DNA of 37,450 bases from a virus: the IMG/VR virus record IMGVR_UViG_3300046657_000035, positions 1 through 37,450 of that record, one strand, 5' to 3'. The notes under the pieces are model-generated. The model did no database searches, was not told the origin of the DNA, and was given only the letters and a program-made list of their open reading frames with translations. Position 1 is the stretch's first letter; each line of letters starts with the position of its first letter. Both the position numbers and the translations under genes were made by a program. Positions 20,984 through 28,499 of the stretch are shown one piece after another.

Positions 20984-21859
20984 ATGGCCAAGACCGCTAC
21001 GAAGACCCCGGCCCGGCGCGAGGCGTCGCGCGAGGTCGCGACGACCGGCCCGAGCACAGGGAACCTCCCGGCTCACCTGAGGGGCTACAAGTCCGAGGGA
21101 GCCGGCGTCCCCACGGAGGCGAAGGACTTCCTCCTCCCGATGGCGAAGGTCCTCGACGCGAAGAGCCCCGAGGTCGAGAAGCGCGGCGCGAACTACGTCA
21201 AGGGCGCCGAGGCCGGCGACATCCTCATCAAGAACGCGCCGGTCCCGCTGATCAAGGGCGAGGTCGGCTTCCCGTTTCAGCTCTGCTACCGCGACGAGGC
21301 GATCGTCGAGTGGATACCGCGCGGGAAGGGCGGCGGAGGAGGCTCCGGCTACGTCGGGCGGCTCCCGATCGACTTCATGACGAAGAACCCGCGGGACGTC
21401 GAGATGCGTCCCCACCCGGAGAACAAGCAGAAGCTCGTCCCGTACCGGAAGAGCAGCGGGAACATGCTCGTGGAGACGAAGTACTACGGCGGCTTCATGC
21501 TCCCGGAGGAGGACGGCGAGGACTTCGAGCCGATGCCCCTCGTCCTCCCGTTCGCCTCGTCGGGTCACACCGTCGCGAAGCGCTGGAACATGATGCTCGC
21601 CTCGAAGCGGATCAACGGGACGCGCGCCGACATCTGGCTCTGCGTCTACCGGATCAAGACCGCCCTGCGTCAGCGCGGCGAGCAGGCGTGGTACCTCTTC
21701 GACCCGAGCGACGCGGGCGAGGGAGGCGAGACGCTCTGGGTCGCGACCGCCGCCGACGTCGTTCGCGGCAAGGCGCTCCACGAGAGCATCGCGACCGGCA
21801 CGAAGCAGTTCGCCCCGGACGAGGCCCCGGCCGACGAGTCCGCCGACGACCGGATGTAG
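20984..21859 (+). CDS. Conserved phage protein, possibly ssDNA-binding or recombination-associated (291 aa)
   Basis: ATG 20984 has GAGAAGGAGAACTACG before it. Blocks include NLPAHLRGYKSEGAGVPTEA, FLLPMAKVLDAKSPEVEKRG, YVKGAEAGDILIKNAPVPLI, EAIVEWIPRGKGGGGGSGYV, VETKYYGGFMLPEEDGEDF and PFASSGHTVAKRWNMMLASK. This order is familiar from a widespread phage protein in replication regions that has no firm function. The acidic, disordered C-terminus (DEAPADESADDRM) resembles that of ssDNA-binding proteins. This gene is a candidate for a phage SSB because no other one is visible, but that is inference. Confidence 0.7.
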   Translation: MAKTATKTPARREASREVATTGPSTGNLPAHLRGYKSEGAGVPTEAKDFLLPMAKVLDAKSPEVEKRGANYVKGAEAGDILIKNAPVPLIKGEVGFPFQLCYRDEAIVEWIPRGKGGGGGSGYVGRLPIDFMTKNPRDVEMRPHPENKQKLVPYRKSSGNMLVETKYYGGFMLPEEDGEDFEPMPLVLPFASSGHTVAKRWNMMLASKRINGTRADIWLCVYRIKTALRQRGEQAWYLFDPSDAGEGGETLWVATAADVVRGKALHESIATGTKQFAPDEAPADESADDRM

Positions 21860-21876
21860 GTGGCGTTCCCGCGTTC

Positions 21877-21908
21877 CCGGAGCCGGCTGGTCTCGCGTCC
21901 GGCTCCGG
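21877..21908. other. Perfect 10-bp hairpin after the 291-aa gene
   Basis: CCGGAGCCGG at 21877-21886 pairs with CCGGCTCCGG at 21899-21908 around a 12-base loop. It lies in the 64-base gap between the 291-aa gene and the next GTG and ends six bases before its ribosome site. There is no T-run, so an mRNA 3'-end protector or start-site modulator is more likely than a terminator. Confidence 0.55.
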
Positions 21909-21923
21909 TGAGAGGAGGAAGAG

Positions 21924-22265
21924 GTGCTCGAACTGACTCAGGAGAGGAAGGACGCCGTCTTCGCGCTCGTCGAGGCGTCTGCCGCGCGCGGTGACCGCTG
22001 CCCGACGAACGCGGACCTCCCCTTCGGGTGCAAGAACGCGCTCCCGGCCCTGGCGCGAGAGGGGAAGATCAGGATCGAGGTATACTCGCGCAACTGGAGA
22101 GTCGTCACGATCCTCGTCGGCCCTCACCGCGGGAAGAAGACCAAGGCTCCCCCGGTGGGGGTCGGGGAACCATACGTCGTCATCGACGACGAGCAGGACC
22201 GGGTGCCGGGCCAGAGTCAGAGATCGAAGAGGCGACTCGTGCCCTACGCCGGGTCGGAGAGATAG
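21924..22265 (+). CDS. Winged helix-turn-helix-like protein (113 aa)
   Basis: GTG 21924 is preceded by AGGAGGAAGAG. The N-terminal 65 residues follow a LexA-type wing pattern: TQERKDAVFALVEASAARGD, CPTNADLPFGCKNALPAL, AREGKIRIEVYSRNWRVVTI. The C-terminal half is basic and probably disordered (VPGQSQRSKRRLVPYAG). A sequence-specific regulator of early genes is plausible. It is separate from the upstream gene by a hairpin-containing gap. Confidence 0.6.
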   Translation: MLELTQERKDAVFALVEASAARGDRCPTNADLPFGCKNALPALAREGKIRIEVYSRNWRVVTILVGPHRGKKTKAPPVGVGEPYVVIDDEQDRVPGQSQRSKRRLVPYAGSER

Positions 22266-22274
22266 GAGAGACCG

Positions 22275-22829
22275 ATGTCCAGAAGGCTCAACGGCTACCT
22301 GCGCGACCGAATCGTTCGTGAGCTTCTCGCTCACCGCTTCGGCGCGGAGGAGCGGAGGCTCGTCGAGGTCGCTCGCAACGTCGCGGCGGCGATCTACCGC
22401 GACGCATTCGACGAGGGCGACGTCTCCCGGATGTGCTCCCTCCCGGAGGGGTGGCTTGAGACCTCTGCGTACGTCCACGCCACGATCGGCGGGAGGTACG
22501 AGAGCCTCTGTCTCGGGGAGGAACGCCCGTTCCCTCACTCGCGGCACGACCAGTGCCTCGGGGTCTACGACGGGAAACACGAGATCGCCGTCGCCTTCCT
22601 CGCGTGGAAGGGGATGAGCGACGACCTCCGCAGCGCGAAGAAGCGCGCAGAGCACGCCGCTCGCGCGATCCTCGAATCCGTGACGACCGTCGGGGCACTC
22701 GCGGCCCGCTGGCCCGAGGCCACGCCGTTCGTCCCCGAAGCGGAGCGGGTCGAGAACCTCCCGGCACTCGCGACCGACGAGGTCAACGAACTGCTCGGGA
22801 TCGGATCGAAGAGGAAGGACGCCGCATGA
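22275..22829 (+). CDS. Nmad5-like putative nucleotide-modification protein (184 aa)
   Basis: ATG 22275 opens a 184-residue protein with an N-terminal RRLNGYLRDRIVRELLAHRF, EERRLVEVARNVAAAIYRDA helix pair, a central beta region (LCLGEERPFPHSRHD), and a C-terminal VTTVGALAARWPEATPFVPE, NLPALATDEVNELLGI. The 'TV..L...WPE...F.P' plus 'LP....VN.LLGI' ending resembles the nucleotide-modification-associated domain 5 family, found in phages, sometimes with hypermodified DNA. The biochemical role of Nmad5 is uncertain. The stop overlaps the next start (ATGA). Confidence 0.5.
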   Translation: MSRRLNGYLRDRIVRELLAHRFGAEERRLVEVARNVAAAIYRDAFDEGDVSRMCSLPEGWLETSAYVHATIGGRYESLCLGEERPFPHSRHDQCLGVYDGKHEIAVAFLAWKGMSDDLRSAKKRAEHAARAILESVTTVGALAARWPEATPFVPEAERVENLPALATDEVNELLGIGSKRKDAA

Positions 22830-23503
22830 CGAACCCCGACCTGCTCAACAAGCTCGCCCGCGACCTCGGAGGGAAGATCGAGGAGGTCGGTCGCCTCCCA
22901 GACGGCTCCGGGTTCGCGACGATGTCGATACCGCTCCCGAGGGACCACTGGTCCACGGCAAACCCCGACGCGCCGAACGTCCCGCCGATGCCGTTCCGGA
23001 TGGGTCAGGACGACCCGCGCAGTCACGACTTCGCTCAGAAGGTTCGCGCCGCGGCGCGGTACGCCTACCGCTCGGCGACGATCAACGGGAAGGAGGAGAT
23101 GGACCCGGACGCGCTCCTTCAGAACCTCCTCGTCGGTCTCTTCGGATATAACACGTCGGACGGCCTCTCTCAGATGGGCGAGCCCGGCTTCGTCGTCCAC
23201 CCCGACCCGATCCCGCCGCCGTTCCCGGCGACGATCGACCGGGCGCTCGCGCTCCGTCTCGTTCTCCTCGTGGAGAGGCTGATCGTTGCCCGCGAGATTG
23301 ACCACGGGTCGAAGGTCAACGGCATCATCGTCGCGCTTGCCGCTCAAGGCGACGAGGACGTCCTCCTCTGCGACGCGGTCCGCGAGGCGATCGGCGAGTA
23401 CCGGTTCGACGAGGACGCCTGCCCCGGCCACGTCGCGTCCGCGCGCGACCCGAGGGTCTGCGGACGCTGCGGGGCGAGCGTCGAGTCGATGAGGCCGGAC
23501 TAG
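22826..23503 (+). CDS. Hypothetical protein with C-terminal zinc ribbon (225 aa)
   Basis: ATG 22826 overlaps the upstream stop (ATGA). The N-terminus (NPDLLNKLARDLGGKIEEVG, FATMSIPLPRDHWSTAN) is followed by helical segments and ends with CPGHVASARDPRVCGRCGAS, a Cys-His-Cys-Cys set able to bind zinc. It contains a 7+4 bp hairpin at 23328-23355. No family was recognised; the common phage pattern of a variable helical body with a C-terminal zinc ribbon suggests nucleic acid contact. Confidence 0.65.
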   Translation: MTNPDLLNKLARDLGGKIEEVGRLPDGSGFATMSIPLPRDHWSTANPDAPNVPPMPFRMGQDDPRSHDFAQKVRAAARYAYRSATINGKEEMDPDALLQNLLVGLFGYNTSDGLSQMGEPGFVVHPDPIPPPFPATIDRALALRLVLLVERLIVAREIDHGSKVNGIIVALAAQGDEDVLLCDAVREAIGEYRFDEDACPGHVASARDPRVCGRCGASVESMRPD

Positions 23504-23646
23504 AACGCGGTGGTCCTCCGAGCGTCGTCGCCGACCCGCGCACGCCGGGGTCGGCCTCCGCCTCCTCTTCCACGAGCGGAACGCGGTCGGCGCGAAGGAG
23601 CCAAGCCGGGGTCGCGGCCCGAGCCACCGAACTAGGAGAAGACGAG
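23504..23646. other. Non-coding gap (143 bases)
   Basis: No convincing gene lies here. One short inverted repeat is visible: CCGACCC at 23531-23537 with GGGTCGG at 23548-23554. The canonical ribosome site TAGGAGAAGACGAG ends the gap. Confidence 0.5.
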
Positions 23647-23787
23647 ATGACCGACGCGCTCGCGAAGAAGATACGGGAAGCGAAGATCAAGGCGATGAAG
23701 GACCCCCGCGTCAAGGTCGTCCTCCGACTCGATGTCGTCGAGATCGCGGAGCTAGACAGCTTCGTCTCGCTATGGAGGAGCAAGTGA
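23647..23787 (+). CDS. Small hypothetical protein (46 aa)
   Basis: ATG 23647 has the typical AGGAGAAGACGAG site. The 46-residue product (TDALAKKIREAKIKAMKDPR, VKVVLRLDVVEIAELDSFVS, LWRSK) has a basic helix, a beta strand and a short helix. Its stop overlaps the next GTG (GTGA). No family was recognised. Confidence 0.6.
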   Translation: MTDALAKKIREAKIKAMKDPRVKVVLRLDVVEIAELDSFVSLWRSK

Positions 23788-24167
23788 CCGACGCCACGCT
23801 CGCTCGACTCTGGGGCCTCGCCGCCGACGCGCTCGTCCGCGAGACGAACCTGATCACGATTCCGGAGGACGACCTCGCCGCGCTCCTCCCCCACCTCGAC
23901 CTGACGTGGTCGGAGACGATCGGCGAGGTCCCGAAGCTCGCGAGGATCAAGTTCGGCGGCTTCGAGGTCGTCGTGACGGACCGGAGGGGGCCGAGGAGCG
24001 GGACGCTCTGCATCGTCTCCAAGCCGGCGCTCAGCCCTCACCTCGCCGTTAAGATCGTGGCACGCGCCGAGAGCGCGAGGCGCGACGGCTGGACCCAGCC
24101 GGTTGACCTGAAGCTCACTACGCCGGAGCTTCACGAGCTGGCAGACCTGGTGAGGAGGATAACGTGA
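23784..24167 (+). CDS. Hypothetical protein (127 aa)
   Basis: The start chosen is GTG 23784, which overlaps the upstream stop and follows GGAGGAG; an ATG four codons earlier lacks a ribosome site. The product (TDATLARLWGLAADALVRET, FGGFEVVVTDRRGPRSGTLC, VDLKLTTPELHELADLVRRI) is alpha/beta with an 'LTPAELHELADLVR'-type C-terminal helix common in small phage proteins. Function is unknown. Confidence 0.65.
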   Translation: MTDATLARLWGLAADALVRETNLITIPEDDLAALLPHLDLTWSETIGEVPKLARIKFGGFEVVVTDRRGPRSGTLCIVSKPALSPHLAVKIVARAESARRDGWTQPVDLKLTTPELHELADLVRRIT

Positions 24168-24376
24168 CCGGAAGAAAGCTGACCGACCTGAAGATGACGT
24201 ACCACCACCAGACCGAGATGGCCGTCCTCGTCTCGCTCCACGGCGTCCGCGGCGAGGCCGAGTGGCTCCCGAAGTCGGCGATCGAGGTCGACGTCGACTA
24301 CGACGAGCTCGTGCCCGGGAAGAAGGTCGAGGTCACGCTCCCCGTCGACCTCGCGATCGAGAAGGGACTGGCGTGA
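24164..24376 (+). CDS. Hypothetical small protein (70 aa)
   Basis: GTG 24164 overlaps the upstream stop (GTGA). The product (TDLKMTYHHQTEMAVLVSLH, GEAEWLPKSAIEVDVDYDEL, GKKVEVTLPVDLAIEKGLA) is beta-rich, and the 'WLPKSAI.V' segment is found in other phage proteins that hug a small beta barrel. No function is assigned. Confidence 0.65.
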   Translation: MTGRKLTDLKMTYHHQTEMAVLVSLHGVRGEAEWLPKSAIEVDVDYDELVPGKKVEVTLPVDLAIEKGLA

Positions 24377-24606
24377 TGAAGCGACACCTCTACGCCAGCG
24401 ACGACGGGGCGACCACGACCCTCGTCGTCGAGACCCCCGACGGCTGGTACGTCGCGAAGGCGATCCACGCCGAGGCCGAGGTCGTCGGCTCCGTGATGGC
24501 CGGGAGCTGGGGTAACGCGCTCTCCGCGGTCTGCGTCTTCGACCGTGAGCACGGGATCGCTCCCGTGTTCTTCGCGGGGATCGGCGAGAGGAAGGTGACC
24601 GAGTGA
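24376..24606 (+). CDS. Hypothetical small protein (76 aa)
   Basis: ATG 24376 overlaps the upstream stop (TGATG). The product (HLYASDDGATTTLVVETPDG, WYVAKAIHAEAEVVGSV, NALSAVCVFDREHGIAPVFF) is compact and beta-rich. No family was recognised. Confidence 0.6.
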   Translation: MKRHLYASDDGATTTLVVETPDGWYVAKAIHAEAEVVGSVMAGSWGNALSAVCVFDREHGIAPVFFAGIGERKVTE

Positions 24607-24800
24607 TTCGCGCGCTCGCCGAGTTCTTCGCGAGGTGGAGGGAGGCGCGTCGCGTCCGCCGCTGGCTCGACCGAGTCGGGAGGAGCCTCCCGGAGCCGGC
24701 CGTCTTCTCGCTCTGCGAGGGCTGCGGTTGTTTCTCTCAGACCGAGCGTGACGGGACCTGCCACGTCTGCCGAGACCCGAAGAGGAGGATCGAGCTGTGA
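24603..24800 (+). CDS. Small zinc-ribbon-like protein (65 aa)
   Basis: GTG 24603 overlaps the upstream stop (GTGA). A basic N-terminal helix (FFARWREARRVRRWLDRV) precedes a Cys set SLCEGCGCFSQTERDGTCHV, CRDPKRR, which contains two CxxC pairs. It probably binds zinc and nucleic acid or protein. No family was recognised. Confidence 0.65.
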   Translation: MIRALAEFFARWREARRVRRWLDRVGRSLPEPAVFSLCEGCGCFSQTERDGTCHVCRDPKRRIEL

Positions 24801-25126
24801 GGACCACGAAGGCGGAGTACGAGCGCCTCGCAGCGGCGTGCGAGCGAGCGATCGCGAGGGAGATCGACGAGGGGACCGGGGCCGAACTCGCGACAACCGC
24901 CGACGCGCTCCGCCTCGCGGCCGAGCAGAGCGAACTCCACCTCTGCCAGTGCGAGTTGTCCGGAGACGTCTACGTCCTGGAGCCGGGGAAGGGCTGCGAG
25001 CTTTGCGACCCCGCGCGCGACCCGAAGGAGCCGTTCACCGTCGAGAACGTGAGGAAGGCGCTTCGGCACCTCTCCGAGCGTCCTCGCTCCCCGTTCAAGG
25101 TCAATTTCCCGGAGACGAAGCGATGA
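24797..25126 (+). CDS. Hypothetical cysteine-containing protein (109 aa)
   Basis: GTG 24797 overlaps the upstream stop (GTGA). The N-terminal part is one long helix pair (AEYERLAAACERAIAREIDE, ADALRLAAEQSELHL). CQCELSGDVYVLEPGKGCEL, CDPARDP then supplies four cysteines. A C-terminal basic helix (FTVENVRKALRHLSERPRS) follows. It may be a helix plus zinc-ribbon adaptor. Confidence 0.6.
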   Translation: MRTTKAEYERLAAACERAIAREIDEGTGAELATTADALRLAAEQSELHLCQCELSGDVYVLEPGKGCELCDPARDPKEPFTVENVRKALRHLSERPRSPFKVNFPETKR

Positions 25127-25338
25127 GGAGAGAGTACTGGCAGAGCCACGATTCTAGCGGCTTCCGAGCGAAGGTCACCGTCGAGTTGGAGACTCCGCGA
25201 GACGCCCCCGAGCTTCCTCCCGAGCGCATGGCGCGCGCCGAGGAGATCGCGGAGGACGTGATGGAGAAGCTAGCTCCGAAGCCGCTTGAGATCGTCCAAG
25301 CGATGATGGGACGATCGAGCGCGGGAGAGAAGCGATGA
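25123..25338 (+). CDS. Hypothetical small protein (71 aa)
   Basis: ATG 25123 overlaps the upstream stop (ATGA). The product starts RREYWQSHDSSGFRAKVTVE and is followed by a helical part (RMARAEEIAEDVMEKLAP). No family was recognised. Confidence 0.6.
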   Translation: MRREYWQSHDSSGFRAKVTVELETPRDAPELPPERMARAEEIAEDVMEKLAPKPLEIVQAMMGRSSAGEKR

Positions 25339-25595
25339 CCATCCGCGAGCGCCCACGAGCCTTCGTCTACGTCTGCGACGGCTGCGGAGACGAGCACGTT
25401 CAGGAGAACGCCAGCGGTCACTACGCGAACTCCGTCCCTCCGGCGTGGGTCAAGATCACGGTTCAGCCGAACGTAGCGAGCGAGAGGAGAGAGTACCTCG
25501 TCTGCGACGAGTGCGGTCCCACGATCGTCTCGACCCTCCGCTCCGCTCTTGATCGAGCAGGAGCCTCGCGTACCGAACTCCCGGAGGACCGCTAA
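25335..25595 (+). CDS. Zinc-ribbon-like protein (86 aa)
   Basis: ATG 25335 overlaps the upstream stop (ATGA). AFVYVCDGCGDEHVQENAS and REYLVCDECGPTIVSTLRS provide two CxxC pairs 47 residues apart, framing a beta-rich core (AWVKITVQPNVA). This is a classic two-knuckle zinc ribbon layout. The stop overlaps the FAD-oxidoreductase start (TAATG). Confidence 0.7.
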   Translation: MTIRERPRAFVYVCDGCGDEHVQENASGHYANSVPPAWVKITVQPNVASERREYLVCDECGPTIVSTLRSALDRAGASRTELPEDR

Positions 25596-26572
25596 TGGCC
25601 ATCACCATCGTCGGTGCCGGGATGGCCGGCCTACTCGCCGCGCGGATGCTCCGCCACCGCGACCCGGTCGTCGTGGAGGCCCAGGAGAGCCTCCCCAACA
25701 ACCACTCCGCCGTCCTCCGCTTCCGCTCCCCGGCGGTCGGCGACGTCCTCGGGATTCCCTTCCGCCGCGTCTCGATGACGAAGGCCGTCGTCCCGTGGAG
25801 GAACCCGGTCGCCGACGCGCTCGCCTACGCGCGGAAGGTCTCCGGGGTTTCGCGCTCCGACCGCTCGCTTCCGCTCGCCCCCGAGGTCGCCGACCGCTGG
25901 ATCGCCCCGCCCGACCTCGTCGAGCGGATGGCGCGAGGAGTCGAGATCAAATTTTCTACTAAATTTGATTTCAACTCCTCCGGGGAGAAGGTGATCTCGA
26001 CGATCCCGATGCCCAGCCTTATGTCGTCTCTCGACTTCCCGGGGCGCTCCGATGTCGTCTTCGTCTATGCTCACGGCTGGAACGTTCGTGCCAAGCTCAA
26101 TATGACGAGTGCGTACGTCTCGCTCTACGTCCCGTCGCCGGACCACAGCTTCAGTCGGGTCTCGATCACCGGGGACGAGCTGATCGTCGAGTACTCGCGA
26201 CCAATTTCCTCGCTCGCCTCGGTGGAGGCCGACATCGAGAGGTCGCGCGCCTGGATCGTGAAGGACGTCGAGTCCGCCCTCGCGCTCCTAGGCCTCCCCG
26301 CGACCGCCGTCGCTGGATTCCCGGTCGCGCGGGTTCAGCGCTACGCGAAGATACTCCCGATCGACGACGAGGCGCGGCGCGCGTTCATATTCTGGGCGTC
26401 CTCGGTCCGCGGCGCGGCCTATCAGCTCGGTCGCTACGCGACCTGGAGGCCCGGGCTCCTGATGGATGACCTCGTGAAGGACGTCCGGACGATCGACGCG
26501 TGGATCGAGGCCGGAGCGGCCGGGGGCTACGCGATGGACCTCCACGAGGCGGCGAAGCGGAGGGGAGCGTGA
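25595..26572 (+). CDS. FAD/NAD-dependent oxidoreductase
   Basis: ATG 25595 overlaps the upstream stop by one base. Residues 3-31 (ITIVGAGMAGLLAARMLRHR, VVVEAQE) form a Rossmann dinucleotide fold with GxGxxG and an acidic end of strand 2, the FAD-binding hallmark. SLPNNHSAVLRFRSPAVGDV follows, and the C-terminal part has YQLGRYATWRPGLLMDDLVK, a flavin-amine-oxidase or mutase-like closing segment. It is joined to the thymidylate synthase operon, ending 51 bases before that ATG. Substrate is unknown. It may supply electrons to ThyX or modify a base. A hairpin in atypical codons lies at 25946-25969. Confidence 0.75.
   Translation: MAITIVGAGMAGLLAARMLRHRDPVVVEAQESLPNNHSAVLRFRSPAVGDVLGIPFRRVSMTKAVVPWRNPVADALAYARKVSGVSRSDRSLPLAPEVADRWIAPPDLVERMARGVEIKFSTKFDFNSSGEKVISTIPMPSLMSSLDFPGRSDVVFVYAHGWNVRAKLNMTSAYVSLYVPSPDHSFSRVSITGDELIVEYSRPISSLASVEADIERSRAWIVKDVESALALLGLPATAVAGFPVARVQRYAKILPIDDEARRAFIFWASSVRGAAYQLGRYATWRPGLLMDDLVKDVRTIDAWIEAGAAGGYAMDLHEAAKRRGA
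25946..25969. repeat. Intragenic AT-rich hairpin
   Basis: ATCAAATTT (25946-25954) is perfectly complementary to AAATTTGAT (25961-25969) with a 6-base loop. It uses AAA, TTT, TCT, ACT and GAT codons inside a gene otherwise almost free of them. Confidence 0.75.
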
Positions 26573-26622
26573 CCGACTACGACCATCACGGAACAACTTT
26601 CAAGACCGAAGGAGAAGAAGCA

Positions 26623-27384
26623 ATGAACGACAAGACCGCGAGGGTCGCCCTCGTCGAGTACACCGGCCGACCTGACCCGTGGCGGGCCGCCGACCTGATG
26701 ATCTTCACGAAGCGGACGCGGGTCGAGATGGCCCCCGGCGGCGTCGACGAGATCGCCGCGTGGCCGGAGGAGAAGAAGCTCGCCGAGCTCACCTACATGG
26801 CGAACACGGTCCCGTCGTCGTGGGAGTTCACCGACTACGTCTTCCTCGTCACCGGGGTCACGCGCGCTTTCACTCACCAGCTCGTCCGGACCCGCTCGGC
26901 GAGCTACGCTCAGCAGGCGATGCAGGTCCTCGACGTCTCTCAGGGCGATGGCTGGAGCTACCACACCGGGCCGACGATCCTCGCCGACCCGAAGCTGGTG
27001 GCGATCTACGACGGGACGATGAGTGGGATCGCGGAGAACTACCGCACGCTCGTTCGGAGCGGCGCGCTCATCGAGGACGCGCGCGAGGTCCTCCCGACCG
27101 GAATCCTCACGAACATCTGCGTTAAGATGAACCTCCGCTCGCTCTGCGACCTCCTCCGCAAGCGCGCGTCGCCGCGGAACGTCTCCGAGTGGGACCACGT
27201 CCTCCGCGGCATCCGCGAGGCCGTCCTCGCCGCTCACCCGTGGTCGCCGATCTTCCTCGACCGGACCGCGGACCGAGTAGCTGCCGACCTCTACCGGGAG
27301 CTTGAGGAGATCGGCGGACTCCGCGACCCGAAGCGGGTCCGGATGACGAAGCTCGTTGACCAACTTTTGACGAGGCCGGAGTAA
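26623..27384 (+). CDS. thyX: Flavin-dependent thymidylate synthase (ThyX), divergent motif
   Basis: The start chosen is ATG 26623 after GAAGGAGAAGAAGC; a GTG at 26569 with a GTGA overlap is a possible alternative (18 extra residues). The 253-residue product has RVALVEYTGRPDPW, TRAFTHQLVRTRSASYAQQA, then the GWSYHTGPTI and ICVKMNLRSLCDLLRKR blocks that mark ThyX. The signature, RHRxxSxNxxSxR in typical members, reads RTRSASYAQQAMQ: histidine, the second serine and the last arginine are replaced. ThyX makes dTMP from dUMP with FAD and methylenetetrahydrofolate. The change may be typical of a phage subfamily or mean another substrate. Confidence 0.85.
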   Translation: MNDKTARVALVEYTGRPDPWRAADLMIFTKRTRVEMAPGGVDEIAAWPEEKKLAELTYMANTVPSSWEFTDYVFLVTGVTRAFTHQLVRTRSASYAQQAMQVLDVSQGDGWSYHTGPTILADPKLVAIYDGTMSGIAENYRTLVRSGALIEDAREVLPTGILTNICVKMNLRSLCDLLRKRASPRNVSEWDHVLRGIREAVLAAHPWSPIFLDRTADRVAADLYRELEEIGGLRDPKRVRMTKLVDQLLTRPE

Positions 27385-27385
27385 C

Positions 27386-27432
27386 ACGGGAGAACCGGCC
27401 GATCCTCCCGTTGTTCTACCTTCCCTGATCGG
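27386..27432. other. Structured leader: hairpin with possible pseudoknot
   Basis: ACGGGAG (27386-27392) pairs with CTCCCGT (27405-27411). CCGATC in its loop (27399-27404) pairs with GATCGG (27427-27432), so the order allows a pseudoknot or two alternative hairpins. A T-rich stretch (27411-27422) follows the first hairpin, so weak intrinsic termination after thyX is possible. Confidence 0.45.
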
Positions 27433-27455
27433 TCACAACGCAAAGGAGCACCACC

Positions 27456-27881
27456 ATGAGGCACGAGAAGCTGGCTCACCCGGAGTGGTCCGCCATTCCC
27501 GAGCCGGACAGCAAGCGACACGGGTTCTGGCCCAACACCGTCTACTTCACCAGGGACCTCTCCAAGGTCGTCATCGTCCTTCGGGAGAGCGACACCAGGG
27601 CCTTCGCGATCAACGAGAGGACCGTCGAGAAGCACCGCGAGTACGCTTCCAACTGCCGCGTCCGACTCGTCGATCAGGATCGCGAGATCGTCTGCGAGAC
27701 CAACCTCGGGACCGTGATTAACAACCTAGTCGGTCACGAGGTGAACGTCGGGAAGTACGGGAACTACTTCTGGCTGGATAACTCCTTCCGCGTCTGCGAG
27801 CTTCGACGTCGTCAGGACGTCGTCGACGAGATCGAGGAGGAGAGACCGACCAAGAAGCGCATGATCCCGAACTACCGATGA
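27456..27881 (+). CDS. Hypothetical protein (141 aa)
   Basis: ATG 27456 follows AAAGGAGCACCACC. The product has a beta-rich core (TVYFTRDLSKVVIVLRESDT, FAINERTVEKHREYASNCRV, NYFWLDNSFRVCELRR) and a charged tail. No family was recognised. Its own leader and slightly different codon use (CCC, TCC, AAC, ACC with fewer G/A-rich codons) suggest it was acquired independently. Confidence 0.65.
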   Translation: MRHEKLAHPEWSAIPEPDSKRHGFWPNTVYFTRDLSKVVIVLRESDTRAFAINERTVEKHREYASNCRVRLVDQDREIVCETNLGTVINNLVGHEVNVGKYGNYFWLDNSFRVCELRRRQDVVDEIEEERPTKKRMIPNYR

Positions 27882-27911
27882 CGTGAAGCGGGGAGAAGGA
27901 GCCCGAGAGTC

Positions 27912-28499
27912 ATGAACGCAGGAACGCGCCTCACGGCCGCGGGAGCCTTCTCCCACCTGAAGACGCTCGACGACGTCGTCGCCGACTTCGTCGCGCGCTA
28001 CGGCGACGGCGGGAAGAGCCACGACCGGGTCGTCGCCTTCGCGGCGAAGCAGACGTCGCTCGGGAGCGCGATCCGCGTCGCGTGTGCCGGCCGCGGCGAG
28101 GACGGGAAGATGATGTCGTACCAGAGCCGGATCAAGCCGAGGGCGACGGCGACGCTCACCGAGAGGCTCCTGGAGAACCGGAAGCGGCTCTCCGACGCCG
28201 CCGACTTCGACGCGCTCCACGACGTCGTCCACGACCTCCGTCCGATCGGGATCGCGGAGCTGACGACGTACTGCGTCGCGCTCCGGATCGGCGCGTACCT
28301 CCGCCTCGAACCGAGGCGTCACCTCTACCTTCACACCGGGGCGGCGAAGGGCTGGCGCGCGCTGACGGGAGACCGGACGAACCCGGTCCGCGTCCTGATG
28401 GAGGACGTCCCGGCCGTTCTGAGGCCTCTGGGACCTCACCGCCTCGAAGACCTCATGTGCGAGTACCAGGACGTCCTTCGGCCGGAGATGATCCGTTGA
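27912..28499 (+). CDS. Hypothetical protein, possibly helix-hairpin-helix DNA-binding (195 aa)
   Basis: ATG 27912 follows GAAGGAGCCCGAGAG. The product is mainly helical: VADFVARYGDGGKSHDRVVA, SAIRVACAGRGEDGKMMSYQ, RKRLSDAADFDALHDVVHDL. A PIGIAELTTYCVALRIGAYL, then EPRRHLYLHTGAAKGWRAL segment resembles the HhH-like 'G..ALRIGAYLxLEPxxVYLHxGxxxG' found in phage proteins that may bind DNA. An enzyme role cannot be assigned. The stop overlaps a TTG (TTGA). Confidence 0.6.
   Translation: MNAGTRLTAAGAFSHLKTLDDVVADFVARYGDGGKSHDRVVAFAAKQTSLGSAIRVACAGRGEDGKMMSYQSRIKPRATATLTERLLENRKRLSDAADFDALHDVVHDLRPIGIAELTTYCVALRIGAYLRLEPRRHLYLHTGAAKGWRALTGDRTNPVRVLMEDVPAVLRPLGPHRLEDLMCEYQDVLRPEMIR

Noticed and set aside
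23640-23790. Start of the 127-aa gene at ATG 23772
   Set aside because: The GTG at 23784 overlaps the stop (GTGA) and has a better ribosome site.
27700-28499. HhH DNA glycosylase identity for the 195-aa protein
   Set aside because: Only a weak resemblance to the helix-hairpin-helix style; no catalytic Lys/Asp pattern could be assigned.
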